In this document: positions 50,489 through 59,229 of the stretch, piece by piece
Numbering within the stretch: the first letter of the stretch is position 1
How the letters are laid out: the number at the start of each line of letters is the position of its first letter
From: JAAYJT01 sp037445555
GTDB lineage: Bacteria; Bacteroidota; Bacteroidia; Bacteroidales; JAAYJT01
DNA: 64,000 bases
Reading direction: 5' to 3'
Assembly: GCA_037445555.1 (NCBI GenBank)
Contig: JBBIKG010000004.1
Span: 1 to 64,000, forward strand
Translations under genes and position numbers: made by a program
Notes under the pieces: model-generated
The model's database searches: none
Told to the model about the DNA's origin: nothing
Seen by the model: the letters and a program-made list of their open reading frames with translations, nothing else

Positions 50489-51568
50489 TCAATATTCGAT
50501 AGCCTCAAAAAACCTGGTGATTATCCGAGGAAAAGCAACCCTTGAAAGTTGGGCAATTTTCACTTTTTCGAAATATTTTTCCGTCTCAGGTGAGCTATCG
50601 GGGTGCAAACTTATCATAAAAAATTGCGCGTGAATAATTTGATGGCTAAGCACCTGCCTGTCGGGTTGTGCGACTTTCAGGGTTCCCGGGCTTTGCCTGC
50701 CAAACCATTTCAAAAATGATTCATGCTCCGTTACTCGCACAGTATCAAGCAAAGCATCATGCTCGATAAGTGGCAATTCATACAGCCCTTTCCAGATATC
50801 GTCGGTGTCGCGTTTTCGGATATATGTAAACCGCACCGTTCCACACGATTGCAGCACAAACAGGTAGTTGAAAAATCGGTGCACGGAAGGTTTTCTCAAA
50901 CTCCTCGAAGGAATTTCGGTGACGACTCCTCTTTGATAAGCTTCGCAAGCGTCAGAAAAACAACAATTTGTACATTTCGGACTGGATTTTAAGCATTGCA
51001 GGGCTCCAAACTCCATCATGGCCTGGTTATATGTCCCCGGGTCGTTCTCATCCAGAAACGAGGTGGCGATATTGTTTACTCTTTTAATGGTCGTGACTGT
51101 GTCGATTGAGTCGCGGATGCCGGCATACCTGGTGATAAAACGTAGCACGTTTCCATCAACCGCAGCTTGAGGCATGTTGTAAGCGATGGAGGCAATCGCT
51201 GCAGCGGTATATGGTCCGACTCCCGGCAATTTTCTTAGGTCAGGGAAAACGGAGGGGACTTTACCTTCATGCCGGTCGATAATGACTTGCGCTGCACGGT
51301 GCAGATTACGAGCCCTGCTGTAATACCCCAGCCCTTCCCAGACTTTCAAAACACTGTCGGGGCTCGCCGAGGCCAAGCTTTGAACATCCGGAAATGTGCT
51401 GACAAACCGCTCATAATAGGCGGTTCCCTGGCTTATACGAGTTTGCTGAAGGATGATCTCTGAAATCCATAGGCGATACGCATCACGTGTTTGCCTCCAC
51501 GGAAGCGGTCGCTGATGGCCTGAATACCACCGGTAGAGCCGGGTAAGAAAAGCCTCCTTATCAATCAT
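50489..51568 (-). CDS. mutY: A/G-specific adenine glycosylase
   Basis: 359 residues from ATG 51568 (MIDKEAFL); an upstream ATG six codons before lies across the -7 box. Helix-hairpin-helix LPGVGPYTAAAI, catalytic Asp in VDGNVLRF and the 4Fe-4S cluster motif C-x6-C-x2-C-x5-C (CLKSSPKCTNCCFSDAC) are all present. The C-terminal domain (KVAQPDRQVLSHQIIHAQFF) is the NUDIX-like 8-oxoG recognition module. MutY removes adenine opposite 8-oxoguanine. In related phyla it sits beside ssb and gldE, which here are 23 kb away. Confidence 0.96.
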   Translation of the reverse strand: MIDKEAFLTRLYRWYSGHQRPLPWRQTRDAYRLWISEIILQQTRISQGTAYYERFVSTFPDVQSLASASPDSVLKVWEGLGYYSRARNLHRAAQVIIDRHEGKVPSVFPDLRKLPGVGPYTAAAIASIAYNMPQAAVDGNVLRFITRYAGIRDSIDTVTTIKRVNNIATSFLDENDPGTYNQAMMEFGALQCLKSSPKCTNCCFSDACEAYQRGVVTEIPSRSLRKPSVHRFFNYLFVLQSCGTVRFTYIRKRDTDDIWKGLYELPLIEHDALLDTVRVTEHESFLKWFGRQSPGTLKVAQPDRQVLSHQIIHAQFFMISLHPDSSPETEKYFEKVKIAQLSRVAFPRIITRFFEAIEY

Positions 51569-51574
51569 AGCCGG

Positions 51575-51582
51575 TAAAGGTA
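51575..51582 (-). promoter_or_regulatory. -7-like box (TACCTTTA) abutting the mutY start
   Basis: One mismatch to TAnnTTTG on the minus strand, ending 6 bases before the ATG at 51568. Confidence 0.4.
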
Positions 51583-51639
51583 GCATAACTTGCTATGAAT
51601 AAATTTCTTAAAAATTTTTTCGCGCTTATCAAAAGTTCT

Positions 51640-51647
51640 TATCTTTG
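51640..51647 (+). promoter_or_regulatory. -7 box (TATCTTTG) of the HU gene
   Basis: Perfect TAnnTTTG followed by CAGCC, 48 bases before the ATG at 51696. A T-rich stretch about 20 bases upstream stands in for the -33 element. Confidence 0.6.
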
Positions 51648-51695
51648 CAGCCCTCTAAAACAAGAAATTAACAAATCATTAAAAATCAAACCACT

Positions 51696-51974
51696 ATGAC
51701 AAAGGCAGAAATTGTAGCAGATATTGCTAATAAGACTGGAATTGAAAAAGTTGCTGTACAGGCAACTGTTGAAGCTTTCATGGATGCAGTAAAGAAATCG
51801 CTTGCTGGAGGTGACAATGTATACCTCAGGGGCTTCGGAAGCTTTATCGTAAAGAAAAGAGCAGAAAAAACCGGCAGAAATATTTCAAAAAATACTACGA
51901 TCATCATACCTGCACACAATATCCCTGCTTTCAAACCAGCTAAAACTTTTGTCAACGAGGTAAAGAAAAGCTAA
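51696..51974 (+). CDS. hup: HU-family DNA-binding protein
   Basis: 92 residues, full length: MTKAEIVADIANKTGIEK, VEAFMDAVKKSLAGGDNVYLRGFGSF and the DNA-wrapping arm GRNISKNTTIIIPAHNIPAFKPAK (with the intercalating Pro). It compacts and bends DNA non-specifically. A bL38-like small ORF starts 37 bases after its stop codon and the two share a terminator. Confidence 0.96.
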   Translation: MTKAEIVADIANKTGIEKVAVQATVEAFMDAVKKSLAGGDNVYLRGFGSFIVKKRAEKTGRNISKNTTIIIPAHNIPAFKPAKTFVNEVKKS

Positions 51975-52011
51975 CTGTACATACTTGATATAACAACTAA
52001 CATTTTTGATC

Positions 52012-52101
52012 ATGCCAAGCGGAAAGAAAAGAAAAAGACACAAGATGGCGACGCACAAGCGCAAAAAACGCTTGAGAAAGAACAGGCACAAGAAGAAATA
52101 A
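52012..52101 (+). CDS. 29-residue Lys/Arg-rich protein, bL38-like candidate
   Basis: The frame ATG 52012 to TAA 52101 encodes 29 residues, of which 21 are Lys, Arg or His (MPSGKKRKRHKMATHKR then KKRLRKNRHKKK). It is 37 bases after the HU stop codon and directly before a strong terminator, so it ends a two-gene transcript. I recognise this motif set as a very short basic ORF conserved across Bacteroidota, and it fits the ribosomal protein bL38 reported from the Flavobacterium johnsoniae ribosome structure. The match is from memory and could not be checked, so the family name is provisional. Most gene callers would drop it because of length. Confidence 0.75.
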   Translation: MPSGKKRKRHKMATHKRKKRLRKNRHKKK

Positions 52102-52109
52102 TATTATTT

Positions 52110-52166
52110 CACGCATGAGTTACAATACAATCACATGGTTGACTATTGTGACTCATGCGTGTTTTT
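52110..52166 (+). terminator. Terminator of the HU-bL38-like transcript
   Basis: Long inverted repeat: arms CACGCATGAGT (52110-52120) and ACTCATGCGTG (52151-52161), then a T-G pair and a further 6 bp (52122-52127 with 52144-52149), followed by TTTTT. It begins 8 bases after the small ORF. Confidence 0.9.
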
Positions 52167-52242
52167 ATTCACCTCCGCCGTTTTGTGCACTATTTAGTTG
52201 ATTGTATCTGCTGTGTCGGCCCATGAGCCTGATCACCATACA

Positions 52243-53793
52243 ATGAATAAAGACCTTTTCATAGATGTTTCCCCATCCGAAGTCAGCATAGCTTTGCTTG
52301 AGGATAAAGCCCTTGTTGAACTCAATAAGGAAAGAAGCAACAATAATTATGCTGTAGGCGATGTGTATCTAGGCCGGGTTAAAAAGCTCATGCCCGGGCT
52401 CAATGCGGCCTTTATCGATGTAGGCTACGAAAAGGACGCATTCCTTCATTATCTTGATTTGGGCCCGCAAATCACTTCTCTTAATAAATTTCTGAAGCCT
52501 GCGCTTGCCGGGAAGCCGGCCCCTTCAAACCTAAAGGATTTTCACCTTGAACCGGAAATCGAGAAATCAGGAAAAATTTCCTCTGTGCTGAGCCTCAATC
52601 AGCAGATCTTGGTGCAAATAGCAAAGGAACCGATCTCCACAAAAGGCCCCCGCGTAACATCAGAGCTGGCTTTTGCCGGACGATATATCGTAATGGTACC
52701 CTTTTCCAACCGCATTTCGGTTTCGCAAAAGATTAAAAGCCCCGAAGAACGTAACCGGCTTAAACGGCTGATTCAAAGTATTAAACCGGTTAATTTCGGC
52801 ATCATTATTCGCACAGTTGCCGAAAACAAGAAAGTTGCTGATCTGGATAGCGACCTCAATAACCTGATGCAAAAGTGGGAAAGCATGGTAGCTAAACTAC
52901 CGCATACCAAACCGCCCCTGCGTATTGTGAGCGAAATGGGCCGGGCGTCAGCCATCTTGCGCGATATGCTCAACGAATCATTCAGTAATGTGCATGTCAA
53001 CGACGCCACAGTGTTCGACGAAGTGCGAAATTATATCAAGAAAATATCACCCGAAAAAGTTGATATCGTCAAGCTCTACAAAGGCAAAATTCCTATTTTC
53101 GAAGCCTTTGGCATCGAAAAACAGATTAAGAATTCGTTTGGCAAAATCGTTACGATAAAAAGCGGCATCTATCTCATCATTGAGCACACTGAGGCATTGC
53201 ACGTTATCGACATTAATAGTGGGCATCGTTTAAATTCAGATAGCTCACAGGCTGAAAACGCCCTTTCGGTCAATCTCGAGGCTGCCTCCGAAGTGGCAAG
53301 GCAGCTGCGACTGCGCGATATGGGCGGGATCATTGTAGTCGATTTTATCGACATGCATCAGCCTTCGTATCGTCGGCAGCTATTTCAGAAACTTAAGGAA
53401 GAAATGGGCAAGGACCATGCCAAGCATAGCATCCTTCCACCCAGCAAGTTTGGATTGGTTCAGATCACGCGCCAGCGGGTGAGGCCCGAAATGACCGTAA
53501 AAGTGCTTGAGAAATGTCCCTCGTGCGATGGCTCAGGCCAGGTAAAGTCGACCATTATGCTAATCGACGACATTGAAAATAACATGAAGTATTTATTGCA
53601 TGACCAGGGAGAACGAAACCTAACCCTGGCTTTGCACCCCTACGTCCACGCATTTCTTACCACGGGTTTCCCCTCTATCAGGTTAAAATGGTATTTCAAA
53701 TACAAAACCTGGCTCAAGCTGAAACCGGTAACAAACTATCAATTTCTCGAATTCCGTTTTTTCAACAAACTGGACGACGAGATTATCCTCTAG
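52243..53793 (+). CDS. rng: Rne/Rng-family ribonuclease (RNase G-like)
   Basis: 516 residues from ATG 52243 (MNKDLFIDVS); 15 further upstream codons are open but not family-like. The S1 domain is VGDVYLGRVKKLMPGLNAAFIDVGYEKDAFLHYLDL, the catalytic acidic cluster lies in LHVIDINSGH and IVVDFIDMHQPSYRR, and the zinc-link cysteines are CPSCDGSGQV. The long C-terminal scaffold arm of RNase E is missing, so this is the RNase G form. It trims 5'-monophosphorylated mRNA and rRNA precursors. It is downstream of the HU gene and a terminator, as in other Bacteroidota. Confidence 0.95.
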   Translation: MNKDLFIDVSPSEVSIALLEDKALVELNKERSNNNYAVGDVYLGRVKKLMPGLNAAFIDVGYEKDAFLHYLDLGPQITSLNKFLKPALAGKPAPSNLKDFHLEPEIEKSGKISSVLSLNQQILVQIAKEPISTKGPRVTSELAFAGRYIVMVPFSNRISVSQKIKSPEERNRLKRLIQSIKPVNFGIIIRTVAENKKVADLDSDLNNLMQKWESMVAKLPHTKPPLRIVSEMGRASAILRDMLNESFSNVHVNDATVFDEVRNYIKKISPEKVDIVKLYKGKIPIFEAFGIEKQIKNSFGKIVTIKSGIYLIIEHTEALHVIDINSGHRLNSDSSQAENALSVNLEAASEVARQLRLRDMGGIIVVDFIDMHQPSYRRQLFQKLKEEMGKDHAKHSILPPSKFGLVQITRQRVRPEMTVKVLEKCPSCDGSGQVKSTIMLIDDIENNMKYLLHDQGERNLTLALHPYVHAFLTTGFPSIRLKWYFKYKTWLKLKPVTNYQFLEFRFFNKLDDEIIL

Positions 53794-53812
53794 CGTAATA
53801 GGGGCTTTTTCG

Positions 53813-53820
53813 TATTTTTG
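53813..53820 (+). promoter_or_regulatory. -7 box (TATTTTTG) of trpS
   Basis: Perfect TAnnTTTG, 32 bases before the ATG at 53853. Confidence 0.5.
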
Positions 53821-53852
53821 CATCACTTTCAGTTCAGTTATCTTAAATTAGT

Positions 53853-54848
53853 ATGGATATTGTTGTAAGTGGTATCAGGCCCACCGGGCATCTGCATCTG
53901 GGCAATTATTTCGGTGCAGTACGAAATTTTATTCGTATGCAGCAGGAGCATACCTGCTATTTTTTTATTGCCGATTATCATTCTCTTACAACACACCCGA
54001 CTCCGTCTGATCTGTATGGCAACGTCAGGCGGGTGCTGATCAGTTTTCTTGCTGCCGGCATCGATCCCGAAAAAGCCACCCTATACATCCAGAGTGATTT
54101 GCCCGAGGTGGCAGAGCTATATTTGCTACTCAATATGAATGCCTACCTTGGTGAGCTTGAGCGTGTTGCATCGTTTAAGGAAAAAGTTCGCTCACAACCC
54201 GACAATGTCAATGCCGGCCTGCTGACGTATCCTACCCTCATGGCTGCTGATGTGCTAATACACAAAGCGGCAAAGGTGCCGGTGGGCAAAGACCAGGAGC
54301 AGCACCTCGAAATGATGCGAACATTCGCCAACCGATTTAATCGCATGTACCATGTTGACTACTTCCCGCCACCTGTGGCTTTTAATTTTGGTGATGCCCT
54401 TATTAAAATACCCGGACTGGACGGCAGCACCAAAATGAGTAAATCGGAGGGCGATGCCAATGCCATTTATCTTTCAGACCCGCCTGAGAGCATTCGAAAG
54501 AAAATTATGCGTGCCGTTACCGATACCGGTCCTACCCGGCCCAATCAACCAATGGCCCAAGCAGTGGCCAACCTTTTTGAACTCATGAAGGTTCTTTCCC
54601 CGCCTGATACGCTTGATCACTTCAGGCAATTGTACGACAACTGTCAGATACGGTACGGCGACATGAAAAAACAGCTTGCCGAAGATACCATCTCATTCAC
54701 TCGCCCATTCAGGGAAAGAATAACGGAACTTGAAGCTGATGATACCTACCTGCACAAAATTGCCAGTTTGGGTGCGGAAAAAGCACGCGCTAGTGCTTCG
54801 AAAACCATAAATGAGATAAGAGAGATTATCGGTTTCAAGCATTTGTAA
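53853..54848 (+). CDS. trpS: Tryptophanyl-tRNA synthetase
   Basis: 331 residues. The HIGH-type motif appears as GIRPTGHLHLGNYFGA, with FIADYHSLTT and MAADVLIHKAAKVPVGKDQEQHLEMMRTFANRF (tryptophan and ATP contacts), and KMSKS as STKMSKSEGDANAI. It charges tRNA-Trp. Short bacterial TrpS form without any added domain. Monocistronic, after rng. Confidence 0.97.
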   Translation: MDIVVSGIRPTGHLHLGNYFGAVRNFIRMQQEHTCYFFIADYHSLTTHPTPSDLYGNVRRVLISFLAAGIDPEKATLYIQSDLPEVAELYLLLNMNAYLGELERVASFKEKVRSQPDNVNAGLLTYPTLMAADVLIHKAAKVPVGKDQEQHLEMMRTFANRFNRMYHVDYFPPPVAFNFGDALIKIPGLDGSTKMSKSEGDANAIYLSDPPESIRKKIMRAVTDTGPTRPNQPMAQAVANLFELMKVLSPPDTLDHFRQLYDNCQIRYGDMKKQLAEDTISFTRPFRERITELEADDTYLHKIASLGAEKARASASKTINEIREIIGFKHL

Positions 54849-55028
54849 GCCAACAGCTTCAATATTGTTATCCTATCATGTCGGCCGAAATATCTACTCC
54901 GAGTCGATAATATTGACACCCAAGAGCGGAGCATACGTGGGAAATTTATATATTGCAGCCCCAAACGGACCTATCTCTCCATACATAGGTTTTTATACCA
55001 GCCGTACTCGAAATTCTTTAAATACACT

Positions 55029-56537
55029 ATGATAAAAAAAGTTTTAGTAGCCAATCGCGGAGAGATTGCCGTGCGCGTGATGCGGTCGCTGCGCGAAATG
55101 AATATCCGCTCTGTCGCAATTTTTTCTGATGCTGACCGCACTTCATTCCACGTACGATACGCTGATGAAGCCTACCATATTGGCCCGTCACCTTCGGCAA
55201 GTAGCTACCTGAATATCGATAAGATTATTGAGGTGGCCAAAGCCTGCCAAGCAGAAGCTATCCATCCGGGATATGGATTCCTGTCAGAGAATGCCCGATT
55301 CTCCGAGCGTTGCCAGCGCGAAGGAATCATTTTTATCGGACCATCTCCCTTCTCCATTGCCACCATGGGAGATAAGATTACTGCACGCAAAACTATGATT
55401 GCCGCCAATGTGCCAGTGGTGCCGGGCTCTCAGGAAAAGATTACCGACGACAATCATGCACTGGAGATTATCAGGCAAATAGGGTTGCCCGTAATGATTA
55501 AAGCATCGGCAGGAGGAGGGGGCAAGGGAATGCGACTGGTGCGCAAAGAAAGTGATATCCTCTCATCCATCCGGGGGGCGGTGGTCGGTCAGTCGATGGC
55601 CTTTGGGGATGACGCTGTCTATATCGAAAAATACATTGATTCGCCACACCACATCGAATACCAGATCCTGGCCGATACACACGGCAATGCCGTACATCTT
55701 TTCGAGCGTGAGTGTTCAGTGCAACGCCGCCATCAGAAAGTGATTGAAGAAACCCCTAGCCCGCTGCTTACCACCGCCATCCGCGAGGAAATGGGAAAAT
55801 ACGCAGTTGCGGCTGCAAAAGCCGTTGGCTATTATGGAGCTGGCACCATCGAATTTATCGTTGACGATAATCTTAACTACTACTTTCTTGAGATGAATAC
55901 CCGCCTGCAGGTTGAGCACCCGGTAACGGAAATGGTGGTGGGGGTTGACCTGGTGAAAGAGCAGGTGCGGATAGCTGCCGGCGAGGTACTGCACCTTAAG
56001 CAGGAAGAGCTTACCCAGAACGGGCATGCCATTGAATGCCGAATTTATGCTGAAGATACAGACAACAACTTCATGCCAAACCCGGGCGTGGTAAAGCACA
56101 TCACCCAGCCCTCAGGCAATGGCGTCAGAGTGGACGGATACGTGTATGAGGGCTTTGAGATACCTCTTTATTATGACCCAATGATTTCGAAACTCATTGT
56201 GTGGGCTCACAACCGCGAAGATGCTATAGAGCGTATGCGACGAGCACTACATGAATACAAAATCACAGGCGTCAAAACCTCGATAAAATTTCTTGACCGC
56301 ATCATGCAGGCACCTGATTTCCGTTGCGGAAAATACAATACGCATTTTATTGAAAACAATTTTAAGTTTTTAATGCAGGACAATTCAGGCGATGAGGTTA
56401 TGGAGGACCTGGCAATGATCATTGCCTATATTGATCACAAGGCTGTGGCTAATGGTTCCGCTTTGATGCACTCAAATAATAACCAATGCAACCTTTGGAA
56501 AAATCATGGAAGACGAAAAGCGTTCACTGAATATTAG
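55029..56537 (+). CDS. Biotin carboxylase subunit of acyl-CoA carboxylase
   Basis: 502 residues: biotin carboxylase N-domain (KKVLVANRGEIAVRVMRSLRE, IHPGYGFLSENARFSERC), ATP-grasp (MIKASAGGGGKGMRLV, DSPHHIEYQILADTHGN, FERECSVQRRHQKVIEE, LEMNTRLQVEHPVTEMV) and C-domain (GHAIECRIYAED, YDPMISKLIVWA). It carboxylates biotin using ATP and bicarbonate. It lacks the BCCP domain of larger PccA proteins; the carrier is encoded by the next gene. The three genes (BC, BCCP, CT) read as one operon. Confidence 0.93.
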   Translation: MIKKVLVANRGEIAVRVMRSLREMNIRSVAIFSDADRTSFHVRYADEAYHIGPSPSASSYLNIDKIIEVAKACQAEAIHPGYGFLSENARFSERCQREGIIFIGPSPFSIATMGDKITARKTMIAANVPVVPGSQEKITDDNHALEIIRQIGLPVMIKASAGGGGKGMRLVRKESDILSSIRGAVVGQSMAFGDDAVYIEKYIDSPHHIEYQILADTHGNAVHLFERECSVQRRHQKVIEETPSPLLTTAIREEMGKYAVAAAKAVGYYGAGTIEFIVDDNLNYYFLEMNTRLQVEHPVTEMVVGVDLVKEQVRIAAGEVLHLKQEELTQNGHAIECRIYAEDTDNNFMPNPGVVKHITQPSGNGVRVDGYVYEGFEIPLYYDPMISKLIVWAHNREDAIERMRRALHEYKITGVKTSIKFLDRIMQAPDFRCGKYNTHFIENNFKFLMQDNSGDEVMEDLAMIIAYIDHKAVANGSALMHSNNNQCNLWKNHGRRKAFTEY

Positions 56538-56552
56538 ACACTTATAACGAGT

Positions 56553-57062
56553 ATGGGCATGGAAGTTAAAACTAAAAATAAAACAGCCAGCATCGAAGTC
56601 ATTGAACAATCGGGCAATGACCTGAAGGTGAAGGTTGGCGACAAGATTTATTCACTTAACCTTATCAAGGTTGAATCGGGAGTTTATTCAGTATTGCATA
56701 AAGGCAAGTCATACAGCTTTGAACTCTCAGCCGGGGGCAACCACAAAAATTTTGTTGTGAATACATCTTTTAATAGCTATCCGGTTGAAATCATTGATGC
56801 AAGCGCCCGCTATCAGTTAAAGCGGCAGGGCGGCAGCAAACTGGTGGGCGATAACACCATTGTGAGCACCATGCCGGGCAAGGTTGTGAAGGTGCTAGTA
56901 GATGTTGGCGATAAGGTGGTTGCCGGTCAAACTGTTCTGATCATATCAGCAATGAAAATGGAAAGTGAGTTTAAAGCAGCGATTGACGGTACGATAAAGA
57001 AAATAAATGTGAATGACGGAGATACGGTTGACGCCAATAAGATATTGATAGTTATTGAATAA
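56553..57062 (+). CDS. Biotin carboxyl carrier protein
   Basis: 169 residues. The lipoyl/biotinyl domain is residues ~103-169 with biotin-accepting Lys135 in ISAMKMES; STMPGKVVKVLVDVGDKVVAGQ and DGDTVDANKILIVIE complete the fold. The N-terminal ~95 residues (IEVIEQSGNDLKVKVGDKIYSL ...) are a separate beta-rich part with no TM segment, as in BCCPs of propionyl-CoA carboxylase-type enzymes. It lies 15 bases after the biotin carboxylase gene. Confidence 0.92.
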   Translation: MGMEVKTKNKTASIEVIEQSGNDLKVKVGDKIYSLNLIKVESGVYSVLHKGKSYSFELSAGGNHKNFVVNTSFNSYPVEIIDASARYQLKRQGGSKLVGDNTIVSTMPGKVVKVLVDVGDKVVAGQTVLIISAMKMESEFKAAIDGTIKKINVNDGDTVDANKILIVIE

Positions 57063-57075
57063 CAAGAAAAAAGCT

Positions 57076-58617
57076 ATGATACAGACACTAGAAGAGATCT
57101 ATAAGAACTTTGAGGAAAAAGAAAAACAAACATTGCAGGGAGGGGGCGTTGAACGAATTGCCAAACTGCATAAGTCGGGCAGGCTGACTGCCCGTGAGCG
57201 TATCAATATTCTGCTCGATGCGGGGAGTTTCAACGAACTGGACAAACACGTACTGCATCGTGCCAAAGATTTCGATATCGACAAACAAAAATATGATGGC
57301 GATGGAGTAGTTAGCGGCTATGGAAAAATTGATGGCCGCCTGGTATATGTTTTTGCCCAGGATTTTACGGTGTTCGGGGGCACCCTGAGCCGTGCCAATG
57401 CCGACAAGATCGTAAAAGTAATGGACCTTGCTGTAAAGATGGGAGCTCCGGTCATAGGGCTAAACGACTCAGGCGGGGCACGTATACAGGAAGGTGTGCA
57501 AAGCCTTGCCGGTTATGCCGATATATTTTACCGCAATGTCAGGTGTTCAGGGGTCATTCCGCAGATATCAGCCATCATGGGACCCTGCGCCGGTGGTGCG
57601 GTTTATTCGCCAGCTATCACCGATTTTATCCTTATGGTTAAGGATACCAGTTATATGTTTGTCACCGGTCCGGATGTAATCAAAACAGTTACCCATGAAG
57701 AAGTGACCAAGGAGGAACTGGGAGGTGCTATGACACACAATGCCAAAAGCGGGGTGGCACATTTCATGGCCGACAACGATGAACAGGCACTGATGATGCT
57801 CCGTGAACTGTTGAGCTTTATCCCGTCAAACAACATGGAAGATCCGCCTGTCAAGCCTTGTACCGATGACCCGACCCGAGAGGATGAAAGTCTGCAGACC
57901 CTTGTACCGGCAGACCCCAACAAGCCCTATGACATTAAGGAATTGATCATGACCGTGGTTGACGACAATAATTTTCTGGAGGTGATGCCCTTTTATGCAC
58001 AAAACATAATTGTCGGGTTTGCCAGGCTTAACGGGCAACCGGTTGGCATTGTAGCCAATCAACCTTCGATTCTTGCCGGAGTTCTCGATATCAATTCATC
58101 CATCAAGGGTGCGCGTTTTGTGAGATTTTGCGACTGTTTCAATATCCCGCTTATAACGTTCGTGGATGTTCCGGGATTTTTACCCGGTACAATGCAGGAA
58201 TTTGGAGGCATTATTAAACACGGAGCCAAACTGCTGTTTGCCTTTTCAGAAGCAACAGTGCCCAAAATCACAGTCATCACCCGCAAAGCTTACGGAGGCG
58301 CTTATGATGTGATGTCGAGCAAGCACATTGGTGCTGATGTGAACTATGCATTCCCAACTGCTGAAATTGCGGTGATGGGCCCTGACGGTGCAGTAAACAT
58401 TCTTTATAAAGAAAAACTTACCGATGAGCAACGAAAAGAAGCCGTTGACTATTATCGCCGAACCTTTGCTAATCCGTTCAAAGCCGCTGAATTAGGATAC
58501 ATCGACGAGATTATCTATCCGAAGCAAACACGCCGCAAGCTCATCGAAGCCCTCGATATGACTCGCAACAAGAGCTACGCCAACCCTCCAAAAAAACACG
58601 GAAACATCCCGCTTTAA
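57076..58617 (+). CDS. pccB: Carboxyltransferase subunit, propionyl-CoA/acyl-CoA carboxylase type
   Basis: 513 residues from ATG 57076; a TTG seven codons upstream overlaps the BCCP gene. Crotonase-fold carboxyltransferase: TVFGGTLSRANADKI, LNDSGGARIQEGVQSLAGYADIFYRN, MGPCAGGAVYSPAITDFILMV, FVTGPDVIKTV, VDVPGFLPGTMQEFGGIIKHGAKLLFAFSEATVPK and MGPDGAVNIL. This set is typical of PccB/MmdA. With BC and BCCP genes alongside, a carboxylase (propionyl- or acetyl-CoA) is more likely than the decarboxylase. The substrate-selecting residues were not analysed. Confidence 0.92.
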   Translation: MIQTLEEIYKNFEEKEKQTLQGGGVERIAKLHKSGRLTARERINILLDAGSFNELDKHVLHRAKDFDIDKQKYDGDGVVSGYGKIDGRLVYVFAQDFTVFGGTLSRANADKIVKVMDLAVKMGAPVIGLNDSGGARIQEGVQSLAGYADIFYRNVRCSGVIPQISAIMGPCAGGAVYSPAITDFILMVKDTSYMFVTGPDVIKTVTHEEVTKEELGGAMTHNAKSGVAHFMADNDEQALMMLRELLSFIPSNNMEDPPVKPCTDDPTREDESLQTLVPADPNKPYDIKELIMTVVDDNNFLEVMPFYAQNIIVGFARLNGQPVGIVANQPSILAGVLDINSSIKGARFVRFCDCFNIPLITFVDVPGFLPGTMQEFGGIIKHGAKLLFAFSEATVPKITVITRKAYGGAYDVMSSKHIGADVNYAFPTAEIAVMGPDGAVNILYKEKLTDEQRKEAVDYYRRTFANPFKAAELGYIDEIIYPKQTRRKLIEALDMTRNKSYANPPKKHGNIPL

Positions 58618-58634
58618 GCCAAACGAGGCTGATG

Positions 58635-59213
58635 TTAACCTTGATTGTGCAAAAGTCTATCGATCACTAAAGGGTAGTAGCTATACTCCAGCTCATGCAC
58701 CCGACGGGCAAGTTCGTCTGGCGTGTCAGTCGGAAAAACAGGACAGCGCTTTTGAAAAATGATGTCACCACGATCATAGACAAGATCCACATAATGGATA
58801 GTTATTCCTGATTCCGTGTCTCCAGAAGCAAGCACTGCCTCATGCACATGATGTCCGAACATCCCTTTACCGCCATACTTGGGTAGCAAGGCAGGATGAA
58901 TATTTATGATGCGTCGCGGAAAGCGGGCAATGATTTTTTCAGGAATAAGCCATAAAAACCCTGCCAGTACTATAAGCGAAGGATTATGGTCGATTAAAAT
59001 ATTCAGTACCTCGTCCGTGTTGTAAAGCGCGTTTCTCGAAAACACCGCCGAGGGTATTCCCAGCTTTATTGCACGTTCATGCACATAGGCCTTGGCATTA
59101 TTGCTCAAAATTAAAGGTATGCGGACTCCGTCGGTCGCCGAAAAGTACTCAGCAATGCGTTGAGCGTTGCTCCCGTTGCCCGAAGCCAACATCACGATGT
59201 TTTTTATTTGCAT
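58635..59213 (-). CDS. purN: Phosphoribosylglycinamide formyltransferase (PurN)
   Basis: 192 residues: MLASGNGSNAQRIAEYF, ILIDHNPSLIVLAGFLWLIPEKI (catalytic-region GFL), NIHPALLPKYGGKGMFGHHVHEAVLASG and SGITIHYVDLVYDRGDII. It transfers a formyl group from 10-formyl-THF to GAR in purine synthesis. It ends 18 bases from the carboxyltransferase stop codon, convergent with it. Confidence 0.95.
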   Translation of the reverse strand: MQIKNIVMLASGNGSNAQRIAEYFSATDGVRIPLILSNNAKAYVHERAIKLGIPSAVFSRNALYNTDEVLNILIDHNPSLIVLAGFLWLIPEKIIARFPRRIINIHPALLPKYGGKGMFGHHVHEAVLASGDTESGITIHYVDLVYDRGDIIFQKRCPVFPTDTPDELARRVHELEYSYYPLVIDRLLHNQG

Positions 59214-59229
59214 ACTTAATACCTACACC

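Noticed and set aside
54866..54917. Imperfect inverted repeat (CAATATT...AATATTG) between trpS and the carboxylase operon
   Set aside because: AT-only arms with a bulge and no T run; likely chance in an AT-rich gap.
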